The translations under genes and the position numbers were made by a program. A DNA stretch of 64,000 nt from Amoebidium appalachense (lineage: Eukaryota; Ichthyosporea). This document shows positions 1-13,148 of the stretch, piece by piece. Positions within the stretch are counted from its first letter, which is position 1, and each line of letters begins with the position of its first letter. The stretch lies in the NCBI GenBank assembly GCA_963693365.1, contig CAVNZM010000017.1:6634001-6698000 (forward strand). Direction: 5' to 3'. The notes under the pieces were generated by a model. The model had not been told where the DNA came from and did no database searches. It saw only the letters and a list, made by a program, of their open reading frames with translations.

Positions 1-2
1 CA

Positions 3-92
3 CCCATGTATGGAAGTAATCCACCCATATATGGAAGTAACTCACCCATATATGGAAGTAACTCAGCAATATATGGAACCAACTCAACCAGC
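3..92. repeat. 22-bp minisatellite
   Basis: Four head-to-tail copies of a unit of about 22 bp built on TATGGAAGTAACTCACCCATA, the last one diverged. The array starts at the window edge and may extend outside. It is not a CRISPR: there are no unique spacers between the copies. Confidence 0.85.
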
Positions 93-579
93 CGTCCATC
101 TCTCACAATCTCCTTTCGGACTTCACGTTTGCTTCCATACCTCCTCCCTGCTCCCCCTTCCCCCCCCCCCCCCCCCCCCGCTACCTTGCCTATCCTACCG
201 CAAACAAAACATTGGGAAAGGGGGGGGGGGGGGGGGGGGGTACACAAGACCCAGTGACCACATGCATCTCTTTCACCCACAGTGTCATCAGTGTCACCTC
301 TGCTTATAGCCCAATTCTTTATGGCTCAAACACAAGTGTGAGCGTGGGTGGGTGGCGGGGGAGGGGGGGGAGGAGGGGGAGGAGGGGGGACGGGGGGGGA
401 GGGAGGGGGGCACTAACCCTTTTGCCTTTCCTGGTGGGGTGACGACCTGGCAGCCAGCCAATGAGGAGCCGTCGTTAATCTGCAGGAATGTGGCCCCCTT
501 CTGTGCTCGCACCAACCGCACCCACCCCTGTGGTATGGGCGCAGAAAATTGGGAGGGGGAGGGGGGGAGTAATAGGAAG
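93..579. other. Low-complexity intergenic DNA
   Basis: Contains C and G homopolymer runs (about 158-179, 220-240, 356-410) separated by short unique sequence. No splice-bounded or conserved coding sequence seen. Confidence 0.7.
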
Positions 580-810
580 GGGGGAGTAATAGGAAGGGGG
601 GGAGTAATAGGAAGGGGGGGGAGTAATAGGAAGGGGGGGGAGTAATAGGAAGGGGGGGAGTAATAGGAAGGGGGGGGAGGGAGACGGGGGTGGAGGGGGG
701 GATGGGGAGTTATAGAAAAGGGAGAGGCGGGGGAGGGGGGGGGGGGGGGGGGGGGGGGGGGAAGAGCGGAGGGGAGTGGAGATGAACAAGCATGGTAGAT
801 GGGGAGGCAT

Positions 811-848
<38 letters not shown>

Positions 849-1098
849 GGGGGGGGGGGGAGTAATAGGAAGGGGGGGAGGGAGACGGGGGCGGATGGGG
901 GGGATGGGGAGTTATAGATAAGGGAGAGGCGGGGGAGGGGGCGGGGGGGGGGGGGGGGGGGAAGAGCGGAGGGGAGTGGAGATGAACAAGCATGGTAGAT
1001 GGGGAGGCATGGAGGGGGGGGGGGGGGGGGGAGGGGGGGGGGAGGGAGACGGGGGCGGATGGGGGGGATGGGGAGTTATAGATAAGGGAGAGGCGGGG

Positions 1099-1133
<35 letters not shown>

Positions 1134-1181
1134 AGAGCGGAGGGGAGTGGAGATGAACAAGCATGGTAGATGGGGAGGCAT

Positions 1182-1221
<40 letters not shown>

Positions 1222-1313
1222 GGGGGGGGGGGGGGGGGGGAGTAATAGGAAGGGGGGGAGGGAGACGGGGGCGGATGGGGGGGATGGGGAGTTATAGATA
1301 AGGGAGAGGCGGG

Positions 1314-1347
<34 letters not shown>

Positions 1348-1395
1348 AGAGCGGAGGGGAGTGGAGATGAACAAGCATGGTAGATGGGGAGGCAT

Positions 1396-1442
<47 letters not shown>
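580..1442. repeat. G-rich tandem repeat with ~170-215 bp units
   Basis: The block contains an inner 18-20 bp array (AGTAATAGGAAGGGGGG, about 569-680) and a larger unit repeated four times. The anchor GATGAACAAGCATGG recurs at about 781, 981, 1152 and 1368. Unit length differs because the long G runs differ in length. The strand is almost pure purine, so all translated reading frames here (Gly-rich one way, Pro-rich the other) are artefacts. Confidence 0.9.
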
Positions 1443-1443
<1 letters not shown>

Positions 1444-1735
1444 AAAAAACGTGAAAGTCTTTGGGTTAGAACCAGTTGGAAGTGCAGTAGGTGGGCTGGA
1501 TATTTGGGACAAAGGCGGGGGGAAGGAGGGCGGGCGGGGGGGGGGTCTTCACAAATAGACGATGAGGTAGGGAGAAGAAACGGATAAGAGGGGTTGGGGA
1601 GGTTAACGAAGAAAACTTTAAATGAGAATCAATCGGAAAGCCTGTAGGTGAGCTGGGTGTTTGGGGGGAAGGGGGGGGGGGGGTTATTGGGCCCAAAGTA
1701 CAAAGGGAGAAACGTTTTTTCGGAAATAGCTACAT
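1443..1735. other. G-rich unique sequence, no gene
   Basis: Short unique stretches between G runs at about 1539-1547 and 1672-1683. Nothing recognised. Confidence 0.6.
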
Positions 1736-2004
<269 letters not shown>

Positions 2005-2164
2005 ACACAAACCCGTTCCCACCCGTCCCGCCTCTCCCGACGGGCTCCCCGAATCCCCCGTCCCATAACAACAAAACAGGAATGTGAAAAGAGAAAAAAA
2101 AAAGGAGAATTGACGCGGAGGGTAGAGTCGAGAAACCGACCTTAAGGACTTCTACTTTGCCTGA

Positions 2165-2227
2165 TTGTGTGTGTGTGTACCCTTGGGCGTGTGACTGTGC
2201 ACCTTCACATGTGCCTGTCTTCATGTC

Positions 2228-2297
<70 letters not shown>

Positions 2298-2530
2298 TGT
2301 CTTCATGCCTGTGCGTGTGTGTGTTGTGTGTGTGTGTGTGTGTGCCTGTCTTCATGCCTTTGCGTGTGTGTGTGTGTGTGTGTCTGTCTTCATGCCTGTG
2401 CGTGTGTGTGTGTGTGTGCCTGTCTTCGTGCCCGTGTGTGTGTGTGTGTGTGCCTGTCTTCGTGCCTGTGTGTGTGTGTGTGTGTGTGTGCCTGTCATCA
2501 TGCCTGTGCATGTGTGTGTGTGTGCGCCTG
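2165..2530. repeat. (GT)n with interspersed minisatellite
   Basis: A perfect (GT)n from about 2231 to 2296 passes into a minisatellite of about 33-45 bp. In it a CTGTCTTCATGCC core recurs about seven times between GT blocks (about 2215, 2297, 2346, 2384, 2419, 2453, 2490). Confidence 0.9.
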
Positions 2531-3006
2531 TGTTTTTAAGAACGCACACCTACCCTAATAGTAGCATTCTCACCCACACCCCCCTTTTCCACCAGTGTCC
2601 GTATTTGTGTCTGCTCTTTTCCCTCCCCTAGTATCCTAACGTTGGCTGGTGGTGCTGAGGTCAGCCCACGGCAACCAAGCGAACATATGGGCCTGTGTGT
2701 GGCAGGTTTGTGTGAGAGTTTGGATAAAAAGGGGAAGGAGAAATGTGTCTTTACAAGAGGGGTGTGTTCTGCTTTGTGCAAATAGTCCGGGGGCAGGGGT
2801 GAAAGGGGACGGGATGGGGGGGATGGGAAGGGGTGTAGCGGGGGGGGGGGGGGGAGGGGGGGGGGGAGGGAGGGAGGGAGGGGGGGGGGGGGGGGGGGGT
2901 TTGCAATTAGTGAAATCAGGGGACTGTACAAAACAAAACTTGGTTACAGAAATCGATGAGGGGTACCTGAGCGGCAAAAGAACGGGATGCAAAGGGAGGG
3001 GAAGAA

Positions 3007-3043
<37 letters not shown>

Positions 3044-3230
3044 AAGGCCAAATATAAAATGGAAATGGCTACAATGTGAGGAGACTCCTGTCCAAGCAAC
3101 CAAGAGAGAAATGGAGACCCACCGAAGAAGTGATCGAGAACATGAGATAGGGAGGGAGGGTGGGGAAAGAAGAGAATATTTTGAGGTAGGGAACCTAGAC
3201 TGTTGCTAATGTGGGCAAAGAAACATAAAG
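2531..3230. other. Unique sequence with G runs, no gene
   Basis: G-rich tracts at about 2840-2899 and 3007-3042. No supportable coding sequence on either strand. Confidence 0.6.
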
Positions 3231-3249
3231 GCACGGAGCAGGAGCACAG

Positions 3250-3530
3250 AGGCGTGTGTGTGTGTGGGTGCCTCTCTGTATGTATGTGCGTGTGCGTGCG
3301 TGTGTGTGCGTGTCCTTGTGGAAGTGTGCGAGTGTGTGCGTGAGCGTGTGCATTTGTGCTTGAGTGAGAGACTGAGTGAATGATTGTATACTGTATATTT
3401 GATTGTGTTTGCGTGCCTGCGTGCGTGCGTGCGTGTGTGTTCGTTTGTGTGTGTGTGTGTGTGTCGTGTACGCGCGCGTGTGTGTGTCCTTCTGCGCGAG
3501 TTTGTGTGTTGCTTTTGTGCTGCTTGGAAG
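3250..3530. repeat. Degenerate TG-rich array
   Basis: Imperfect (TG)n interrupted by CG and TA steps. His/Thr-rich and Cys/Val-rich frames across it are repeat translations. Confidence 0.8.
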
Positions 3531-4577
3531 GTGTGTGCTGTGATCTTGAATCTGTATGAGCGCACGTACCGGCAGACGTGGGTATGTGTGTGTACTTGTT
3601 TGTTTCTGGAATAGTAGATGTTGGGGATGAGAGAGAGGTTTGGATGGGTGAGTGGGTGTGCGTACGTGCCCACACGCAGGTCTCAACAGTGTGTGTTCAT
3701 GTTTGGCTGTTTTTGTGGTTCAGTTGCGTCTCCGACTGCATGTAGTTTCATGCTCGAGACAACTGGTTTTGTGCGTGGGTGGTGTGGGGGAAGGACGAAG
3801 GTGGGAAGGGCGGGAGGGAAGGGGGGTGGGGGCGGGGGGATGGGAGAAGGCGAGGTGGAGGGGTGAGGGGGGGGGGGGGGGGGAGGGGGGGGGGGGGGGA
3901 GGAGGAGAGTAGAAGGGGGCGGGGGGGGGGGGGGAGGGGGGGAAAGGGGGGGGGAAGGAGGTACCATGTGTGGCGCAAAGTGCGGGCAAACCTGAACGTG
4001 CGCTGCATCCTTCCTGTCTATTCCCTCTCTGTGTGTGAACTCTACCCTCCTGGACGATGTTAGTAAGCTCTTGAGCTTCATACATACCACGGTTTGACTC
4101 TGCCTACGTGACATGTCGTGCGCACACCCTGCACACACCACCACTCCTGATAACATGAATTTTTTTTGTGGATTTGATTGGTGAAACAAGCATCAAGAAT
4201 GTGTGTATCTGATTGATGAGTGGCTGAAAGTGCATCGCACTGATATCATTGGAGACCAAGGGACCGGGGATGAGGGGCTCTCGAGCTCAGGCCGAGCTCG
4301 GGTACTTTTCTTCTCTCTTCTCTCCTCTACTCTTACTCTAAGCATGTGACGATCTATAAGGATGAAAATTAAATCCACGTAAGCTTATTCTCGGCCTACC
4401 CCTGTACACATCCGGTTACACGGCTACTTTTATCAGCCAACCACATCGGCAGAGTCAACTTGCGAAAAGCAGAATTAGTCTGCAAAAGCGGAATTATTCT
4501 GCAAAAAGCAGAATTATTCTGCAAAATGTGGTTGGGTCCTCACAAACACACAACCCCACACACATACACACAAGCAC
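3531..4577. other. Unique sequence with a G-run block, no gene
   Basis: G-rich tract at about 3866-3960, otherwise unremarkable. Three short direct copies of a GCAGAATTA.TCTGCAAAA-like unit lie at about 4468-4526. Confidence 0.6.
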
Positions 4578-5085
<508 letters not shown>

Positions 5086-5099
5086 ACAGCGAGGGAGTG

Positions 5100-5139
5100 A
5101 GCGAGCGAGAGAGAGGGGGGGTGAGAGAAAGAGAGAGAG

Positions 5140-5231
<92 letters not shown>

Positions 5232-5260
5232 GGGGGAGGGCTTTGGGGGGCAGGGTTAGG

Positions 5261-5315
<55 letters not shown>

Positions 5316-5349
5316 AGAGAGAGAGGAGGGGGGGGGGGGGGGGGGGAGG

Positions 5350-5401
<52 letters not shown>

Positions 5402-5402
5402 C
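5100..5402. repeat. (GA)n arrays
   Basis: (GA)n at about 5139-5220, 5267-5308 and 5352-5401, broken by G runs. Confidence 0.95.
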
Positions 5403-5470
5403 ACGCACAAAAACGACTACCCGCCCTTCAAAACCCGTTGCCACATGTCCGCCTCGCCCTAATCTCTCTC

Positions 5471-5505
<35 letters not shown>

Positions 5506-5867
5506 CCAACAACAAAAAAAACAAACAATAATGAAGAAGAGGAAGGATTAATCTTGTTCAAAGTATTTAATTAATATGGCCTACCACTTACCATATTTGG
5601 CCTTGCAACCCTATACTCTTATTTTGAACACGATCGCTCTCAGTTGAGTGTCAAGTTCTGCTCCCCAACCCCCCCCCTCCACCCCCCCTTCCCCCCACCC
5701 CCCACCCCCCCCCCCTGCTTTCTTCCTCGAAAACCTAGACCCTTCGCGGCCGCCGTTTCCGTTAGTCTGCCCAAGTGTTTATCTAAAACCGCCTCCTCTG
5801 CATTGCCTCCGTTGTACACACGCACACACTGTGAGGCATCTACACACAAAAACACTTGTGTACACGC

Positions 5868-5898
<31 letters not shown>

Positions 5899-6730
5899 GG
5901 CACAAACACACATGCCCCATCACGCTTTAGTGTGCACACACACGCTTTTTTTACTGGTCCATTGCACTTACACGAACACACACACAAACACACAAACACA
6001 AACAGGTTGGGGGGGGGGGTGAGGAAAGGGTTGGAGACGATCAAAAAGACACGAGGGATTTCCAAGGAGATCTAGAAAGGGGTATTGGGTGTGTATATAC
6101 GTGCTGTATGTGGTAGGGGAAGGAGGGCGGAAGAGAGCTCGAGGACAAAGGGGCAGGAGGGGGGGGTCACGCCGTCACGGTTTTTGGAAAAAAAAAGTAA
6201 TAGAGGGGTCTGGGCAAAGCGTGGCCACCGTGGGGGGAGGGGGGGGGGGGGTAGTGTATTCTGAGAGTGTGCCCTCGTGCTTTTTTTCAATATTCTTAGT
6301 CTGTGTGCAACCACCGACCCGAAAAACAGATATGAGAAGCTTAGTAGAGGGGGATGAACCTAAGAAGGGAGAGAGGGGGAGACAGCTGGGGATTGGGGGG
6401 TGGGGGGGGGGGGGGGAGGAGGGGGGGGGAGGGGGGGGGCCTGAGGTGGGGGAGGGGAGGGGGGGGGGGGGAGGGGAGGGGGGGGGGGGGAAGGGGGGGC
6501 CGGAGGAGGGGGAGGGGAGGGGGGGGGGGGGGGGGTAAGTCGAGTTTGTGTGTCTTTTTTAAATCTTTCAAATTCCTTCATTCATGCGTCTGCAAGGTCA
6601 GCGGTGTGTTTGTATTTTTTTTTTCTTGTATGCTCTTGTATGTATATTTATGATTCTATTGTTGGTGTCATGGTATATTAGCTGGTCTTTTTTTTTTTTA
6701 TCCCGTAAACCGTGTTGGTAATATTATGGT

Positions 6731-6766
<36 letters not shown>

Positions 6767-7000
6767 TTGCCCTCACCCTCCTCATATTCACCCCCACCCC
6801 TCCCACCCCTCCGGATTTGATTGCCACCGAGTCTTTAGCATCATAATGATGGGAAAAAATCAGTTGCGAATTTCAAAGAAAAAGCGGCTTGAAGGAAGTT
6901 GGTAATATAAGAGGCCTGCTTTATGTGGAGCAAAAAGTGTGAAAAAACCCGGCCTACCTTCAGTTCTTTTTTTTTTTTTTTTTTTTTTCCCCGGGAGAGT
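5403..7000. other. Low-complexity intergenic DNA, no gene
   Basis: C run at 5473-5502, CA-rich stretch at 5817-6004, G-rich block at 6396-6535, a ~40-bp C run at 6732-6766 and a T run near 6967-6988. No credible exon found. Confidence 0.6.
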
Positions 7001-7079
7001 TGGGGGGGGGGGGGGGGGGGGGGGGGGGAGGGGGGGGGGAGGGGGTCCCAGGACGTTTGTGCCTTTTTGCCTCCTCCCC

Positions 7080-7913
7080 TCAACCCCCCCCCCCCCCCCC
7101 CCCTTCCCCCCCTCCCCTCCCCCCCCCTCACACACACACACACACCCGACATCAACCACTGACACACTCACACACTGTGAGCCCTCCCCCCCCCCCCCCC
7201 CCCCTTCCCCCCTCCCCCTCCCCCCCCCTCACACACACACACACCCGACATCAACCACTGACACACTCACACACTGTGAGCCCTCCCCCCCCCCCCCCCC
7301 CCCCCCCTCCCCCTCCCCCTTCCCCCCTCCCCCCCCCCCCCTCCCCCAACTTCTCTTCTCCCCTCAAAACAGAATACACCGTCACGTCCTCATCTCACCC
7401 CCCCCCCCCCCCCCCCCCCCCTTCCCCCGGGGATCGGAGCACACACACACACCCTCTCCCCAGTTACAAACTATGTCTCCTCCTCCCCCTCCCCCCCCCC
7501 CCCCCCCTCCCCCCTCCCCCCTTCCCCCCTCCCCCCTCCCCCCCCCCCCTCCCCCAACTTCTCTTCTCCCCTCAAAACAGAATACACCGTCACGTCCTCA
7601 TCTCCCCCCCCCCCCCCCCCCCCTTCCCCCGGGGATCGGAGCACACACACACACCCTCTCCCCAGTTACAAACTATGTCTCCTCCTCCCCCTCCCCCCCA
7701 CCCCCCTCCCCCCTTCCCCCCTCCCCCCTCCCCCCCCCCCCTCCCCCAACTTCTCTTCTCCCCTCAAAACAGAATACACCGTCACGTCCTCATCCTCACC
7801 CCCCCCCCCCCCCCCTTCCCCCGGGGATCGGAGCACACACACACACCCTCTCCCCAGTTACAAACTATGTCTCCCCCTCCCCCTCCCCCCCCCCCCCCCC
7901 CCCCCCCCCCCCA
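7080..7913. repeat. C-rich tandem repeat, two unit families
   Basis: A unit with the core CACCCGACATCAACCACTGA occurs twice (about 7144 and 7243). A ~200-bp unit starting CAACTTCTCTTCTCCCC occurs three times (7347, 7555, 7747; periods 208 and 192). Homopolymer C length explains the period difference. Pro-rich frames here are repeat translations. Confidence 0.9.
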
Positions 7914-8360
7914 AAAAAAAAGCCACCACCATCACCACCATCTACACATGTGTACACAGAGTCACACACACACACCAAAATAGGTCATCATTGAAATCAT
8001 GCATGTAGAAAGCAAGCAAAAAGACCGGAAACACGATAGACACGTCACCAAGTCCTGGTCTATAGTAGTTACTCTTACATAGGTCTGTGTTTACGTAGTC
8101 CACATCAATTATTTTAAACCATTGAGTTATTTGTGCATAATCTAGTGGTACCACCAATTAGCTGATGGAGAACCCGGATACTAGCCCTCTACCCTTCCTT
8201 GCCCAACATTCAGAATGGAATGAAGAATTGATATTTTACGTAATCCAAAAACTACAAATTGATTTTATTCGATGATACTATACGTCTCGAAGCCGCAGCC
8301 TAGAACCGCATGTTTTAAAGAGAAGTTCTTGTAATGAAGATGAAGGGTAGGGAACGTTAA
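7914..8360. other. Unique sequence, nothing recognised
   Basis: About 440 bp of ordinary-complexity DNA. No conserved ORF, RNA gene or repeat seen. Confidence 0.6.
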
Positions 8361-8361
8361 C

Positions 8362-8486
8362 ATGAAGGTGCGCGTGCGCGTGCGTGTGCGTGTGTGCATG
8401 TGCGTGCGTGCGTGCGTGCGTGCACGGCGTGCGCGTGCGTGCGTGCGTGCGTGTACGTGTGCGTACGTTTGTGTGTGTGTGTGTGT

Positions 8487-8523
<37 letters not shown>

Positions 8524-8646
8524 CGTGTGTGCGCACGCGCCTGCGTGTGCGTGTGCGTGTGCGTGCGTCCGTGCGTGTGTGTGTGTGTGTGTGTGCGTGT
8601 GTGCGTGTGTGTGATTGTGTGTGTGTGTGTGTGTGTGTGTGCGTGC

Positions 8647-8678
<32 letters not shown>

Positions 8679-8680
8679 CA
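8362..8680. repeat. Compound (GT)n/(GCGT)n array
   Basis: Alternating GT and GC-rich purine-pyrimidine dinucleotides, with perfect (GT)n stretches at about 8470-8518 and 8618-8640. Potential Z-DNA-forming sequence. Confidence 0.9.
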
Positions 8681-9034
8681 CGTGTGAAAAAGGTCTGTGT
8701 GAGATATCTTGATGCTCTGAATTGGATAGATAGAGACTGTCACAGTGAGTTACGATAATCCAGATAGAGGGATAGAGGATTCAACAGTGTAACTCGGCGG
8801 AGCTATCTCAGAGATGAGGGAGAAGGGTAAAGGGAAGCTTCGGCAAGAGAGAGGAGAGAGTCTGAGATTGGGCAGGGCCCGGATCAAGACAAGGGAACAG
8901 AGATATGTAGAGAGTTGAGAAATCAGCGGTGCTGACTGCCACCCGAGGTTTATTAATTTTTCATTGTATAGAGTGCATATGCATCTGCATTGGCAAAAGA
9001 GACAGAGCCGAGAAAAAGAGAGGTGGAGAGGGTT
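8681..9034. other. Unique sequence, nothing recognised
   Basis: No coding or repeat structure I can support. Confidence 0.55.
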
Positions 9035-9578
<544 letters not shown>

Positions 9579-9784
9579 CGCGAGAAGCTTTGACAGTGCT
9601 GACTGGCACGGTGCACATGTGTGCGCGCGTACTATAGCTAGCATCTTTTGAGTGGACATGTTTTCGTGTAATTTTAACGGCGATGTGTGCATGAATACCG
9701 TAATGAGAAACCTATCTCGAGATTAGAGACTGAATTTATACAAGAATTCGATCGAAGAGCTGGTTAAATCTCAGACGCGGGTAG

Positions 9785-9966
9785 TGTTTCTACATGTATG
9801 TATGTGTGTGTGCGTGACATGCGTGCTCGTGTGCGTGTGCGTGTGCGTGTGCGTGTGTGCGTTTGTGTTTGTGTACATTGTGTGCGTGTGCGTGTCCGTG
9901 TGCGTGGGTGCGTGTGTATATATAATGCATGTCCACGTGTGTACGTGTGTCTGTGTCCGTCTGTGC

Positions 9967-10027
<61 letters not shown>

Positions 10028-10202
10028 GTGCGCGCGCGCGCGTGTGTGTGTGTGTGTGTTTGTGTGTGCGTGTGTGTCAGGGTGTGTGCTGTACATGTGT
10101 GTGTTTGCATGTGTGTGTGTGTGTGCATGTGTGCCCAAACATTTCAAGGCTAGGGGCGTTTGCTACCACCTACTGAGGCGTTGCCCCCCCCCCCCCCCCC
10201 TT

Positions 10203-10239
<37 letters not shown>

Positions 10240-10240
10240 A
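9785..10240. repeat. (GT)n array, C run and T run
   Basis: TG-rich compound repeat with a perfect (GT)n at about 9969-10022, then a C run (10184-10200) and a T run (10205-10237). Confidence 0.9.
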
Positions 10241-10410
10241 AAAAGGGATGCCACAAGTAGATGTACAACGTCGCACGTGCGGCAACACGTCAGTACGTGT
10301 TAGGGGCGTTTGCATACATATTTGCACGCGATTCAATATTTCTTGACGCGTTAAAAGTACTGAATGTGTAAGTTAGCTATCGCAAAAAAAACTATTCACC
10401 GTCATTGTGC

Positions 10411-10696
10411 ACCCTGGGCTAAGCCTATGTAAATCTATCCCAAAAAACTACCTAAATATCATATTGCTTTTCTCCCGATCTATCACAAAACCTACCTAAA
10501 TATCATAGATCATATCCCGGAAAATCCCGAAAAATGGACCTAAATATCAAGTTCATCTATCCCTTGGGCCCCTATCTATCCCGAGAAATATCATTTTTCT
10601 CTCGCTGAAGCCTAAATATCCGGGCTAATATCCGGTGCTAAACTTAGCCCGGCGGGCAGGTCTCCATAATATTTCGAAGACTCAGGCCTAAGTATC
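10411..10696 (+). repeat. CCTAAATATC motif cluster 1
   Basis: Four exact copies of CCTAAATATC (10451, 10495, 10539, 10611) and a one-base variant at 10687. The first three are spaced exactly 44 bp apart with CTATCCC/TCCCG-type sequence between, so this looks like a decayed 44-bp tandem repeat. A related cluster on the same strand lies at about 14.6-14.8 kb. Function unknown. Confidence 0.75.
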
Positions 10697-11455
10697 ACGT
10701 GTGCCACTGCAAAATCCGCAATCAGAGAATCGTGCCCGATTTGTGCCTACGATAGGGACGATTCGGTGCCTATAAAGTCGGGCCGGCCGATGGCCGATGT
10801 CGTTCTTGAGATTTTGTGTGCGGAGGCTCATGCGCGCGCCTAAAGAAATGCACAAAGAGTCATCAGCACATTCCTGTGATTCATACCTTAGCCGCTCGTG
10901 CTGTAAGTCTTGAATGCAAAATCAAGATTGCGATCACGTCACCCCGAACGTGCGCGAGATTAGGCTCACGTGTCATAGGACGTCTGGCCCGATCGGGTCC
11001 TAGGCTCCCAGCATCCCCCCCCCCCCCCCCCCCCCGGAAAAAAAAATAATAATAAAAAAAAATAACGGGGGAACCAGGCAATAAATTGGCACCACAAACA
11101 GACTTTTTTCTCGTCGTTTTTATTAGCCATATCGTTGACACCGCACACAGGTTGTTGTGGCGCTGGCTTACAGCCTGCAGTACGTTACATCTGCATGCGA
11201 TGCTTCAATGGATCTAGAGAACGTTAACAATGAGTTAAAAGCTTTGTAGCTAAAGGATATCACATTTATGCAGTGTTAATAGCACACATAAGTGAAGCTC
11301 GGGCTTAAGCATAAGCAACCTAACAATAATTCCATTTATTCTATCTGCAGGCATGGCTGGCTACACAAGATTATACGAACTACAGTGTCCAGCGTATTCC
11401 AGCACAAATGTAAGCTACGTAAACCTAGCAAAAAATAACGAAACAGCACTACTGA
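10697..11455. other. Intergenic DNA, C run, no firm gene
   Basis: C run at 11015-11035. A possible plus-strand mini-exon with flanking AG and GTAAGC lies near 11352-11409, but no partner exon was found, so it is not called. Confidence 0.5.
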
Positions 11456-12603
11456 CTAAGCTGCCTTTTCGTTGCTAACAAGAACCACAGTCCGAAGCAA
11501 CACCCTCGTTAAGCCACGGGAGAGCTGAGCCCACCCCCGAACGTTGCCGTGGTTGTCATCCTCATGGTTGCTCATCCGCTGGCGCTCGCGAACATCCTCA
11601 TCTGTAAAACCTGACTTAGCACATGTACAAGGACAGTAGTGCAGCCAATACATGGATTTTGTGTGAACTAAGAAATAGTATGATGACCACATATAACTGA
11701 TGCAATAAAAAACTAAAAGAAGGAACCATCTGTTCATGCACCAGTGAGCACGTGTACAAGTGCAAACACAATACTGTAAACTCGAGCCAGGGAGCTGAAC
11801 ACATCTTTCACTAGTATTTGCCTGCGCCTCCCCCCCTCCCCCCCCCCCCCCCTTCCCCCCCCCTCCCCCAAACCGCACACCGCCAGAAAGAGGGCAATGC
11901 GAAGACTTAGTGGTACCATTCCCCCCCCCCCCCCCCCCCCCCCTCCCCCTCCTCCTCCCCAAGCAGCACCTCCCCCCCCCAAAAAAACTTCGAAAATAAA
12001 ACAAAACAAACAAAAAAAAACAAGACAAAAAGAAAAGGGGGGCACACAGTAACTGAAAAAACTCGAAACACTCAAAGACTAGGAAAGAGAACAGCAGTAC
12101 CAAGAGATTTCACTCACCTGCAGAATTGGGGCTGCTCGAGCCGTCTGAATCCATCTCCTGAAAAAAGATACTTGCGTCAGAAAGCATGCTATAATAAGAT
12201 GTTGGCCCATTCTCTAACTTATGATGGTCTTTGAATGTGAAGAGGAGCTGAGCTAACAAATATCACATGACATGTGGGTGTCATTATGTAGTCTAGGTCT
12301 GGGTGTGCGTGTGTGCCACTACTAGTGATCTTTTCTTCCTGTTTTCGTATTATTATGGCAGGACCAGAGGGAGCAGGGGGAGGGGAAGGGGGAGGGGAGG
12401 GGCGGGGGGGGGGGGGGGGGGGGGGGGCACAAAGACAAAAGTGCTTCGGCTAGACATGCCCTACCGCACCAAGGAAATACCAAGTGCAAGAAGTGAAAAG
12501 TTTTCAAGTGTAGGGAAAACTACCTACCCTTCCGCGCTTCCGGGAGTAAACATCACGCCGGTTGCCGAAAACAGCCAGCAGGGCCTCGTCCCAGAACTCA
12601 AGC
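11456..12603 (-). CDS. Putative 3' part of a spliced gene, unknown product
   Basis: I do not recognise the family. Three minus-strand exons fit together. They are about 12603-12528 (5' boundary uncertain; includes FWDEALLAVFGNRRDVYSRK), 12157-12118 and 11601-11456, ending at a TAG at 11458-11456. The two introns between them have GT-AG borders (donors GTAGGT and GTGAGT; acceptors TTTTTTCAG and TTTTACAG) and the phases agree, so the reading frame is continuous. The C-terminal part is acidic, with Ser/Asp then a DEDVRERQRM stretch, and ends in a hydrophobic-basic tail. The intron between exons two and three carries C runs. The 5' end of the gene was not found; it should lie above 12.6 kb. No motif indicates function. 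Confidence 0.5.
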
Positions 12604-12860
12604 CTCACTTATAAAGGCTAAAAGCAAAACGGAACACGCTGAAGTTAACCAAGGCAACAAAATGATGCAGTCGTTAAAGAAAAAGGTGAAATGTTTTAAG
12701 AAAACTGTGTTCCTGTTTTAAAGAAACTTCTATCACACCCGTGGTTTATGTATGTAAATTATCCGACGAGGGAGGGTTTGAGTGTGCAAAAAAGGGGAGG
12801 GTGGATGCGTGGCAACAGGTGTATGTTTTTATGTTTCTGTGTGTGTGCGCGCATGTGCGG
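12604..12860. other. Unique sequence, no exon recognised
   Basis: Probably 5' portion or intron of the minus-strand gene next to it. No exon could be phased. Confidence 0.4.
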
Positions 12861-12866
12861 GCCGGG

Positions 12867-13148
<282 letters not shown>

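Noticed and set aside
569-680. Short regular repeat resembling a CRISPR array
   Set aside because: Copies are directly adjacent with only G-run length changes; no spacers, leader or cas genes, and the DNA is eukaryotic.
475-1512. 345-residue Pro-rich minus-strand frame
   Set aside because: It is the complement of a purine-only minisatellite; composition follows the repeat and no start context or domain is present.
6939-7994. 351-residue Pro/His-rich plus-strand frame
   Set aside because: It follows C runs and a tandem repeat; three frames are open at once.
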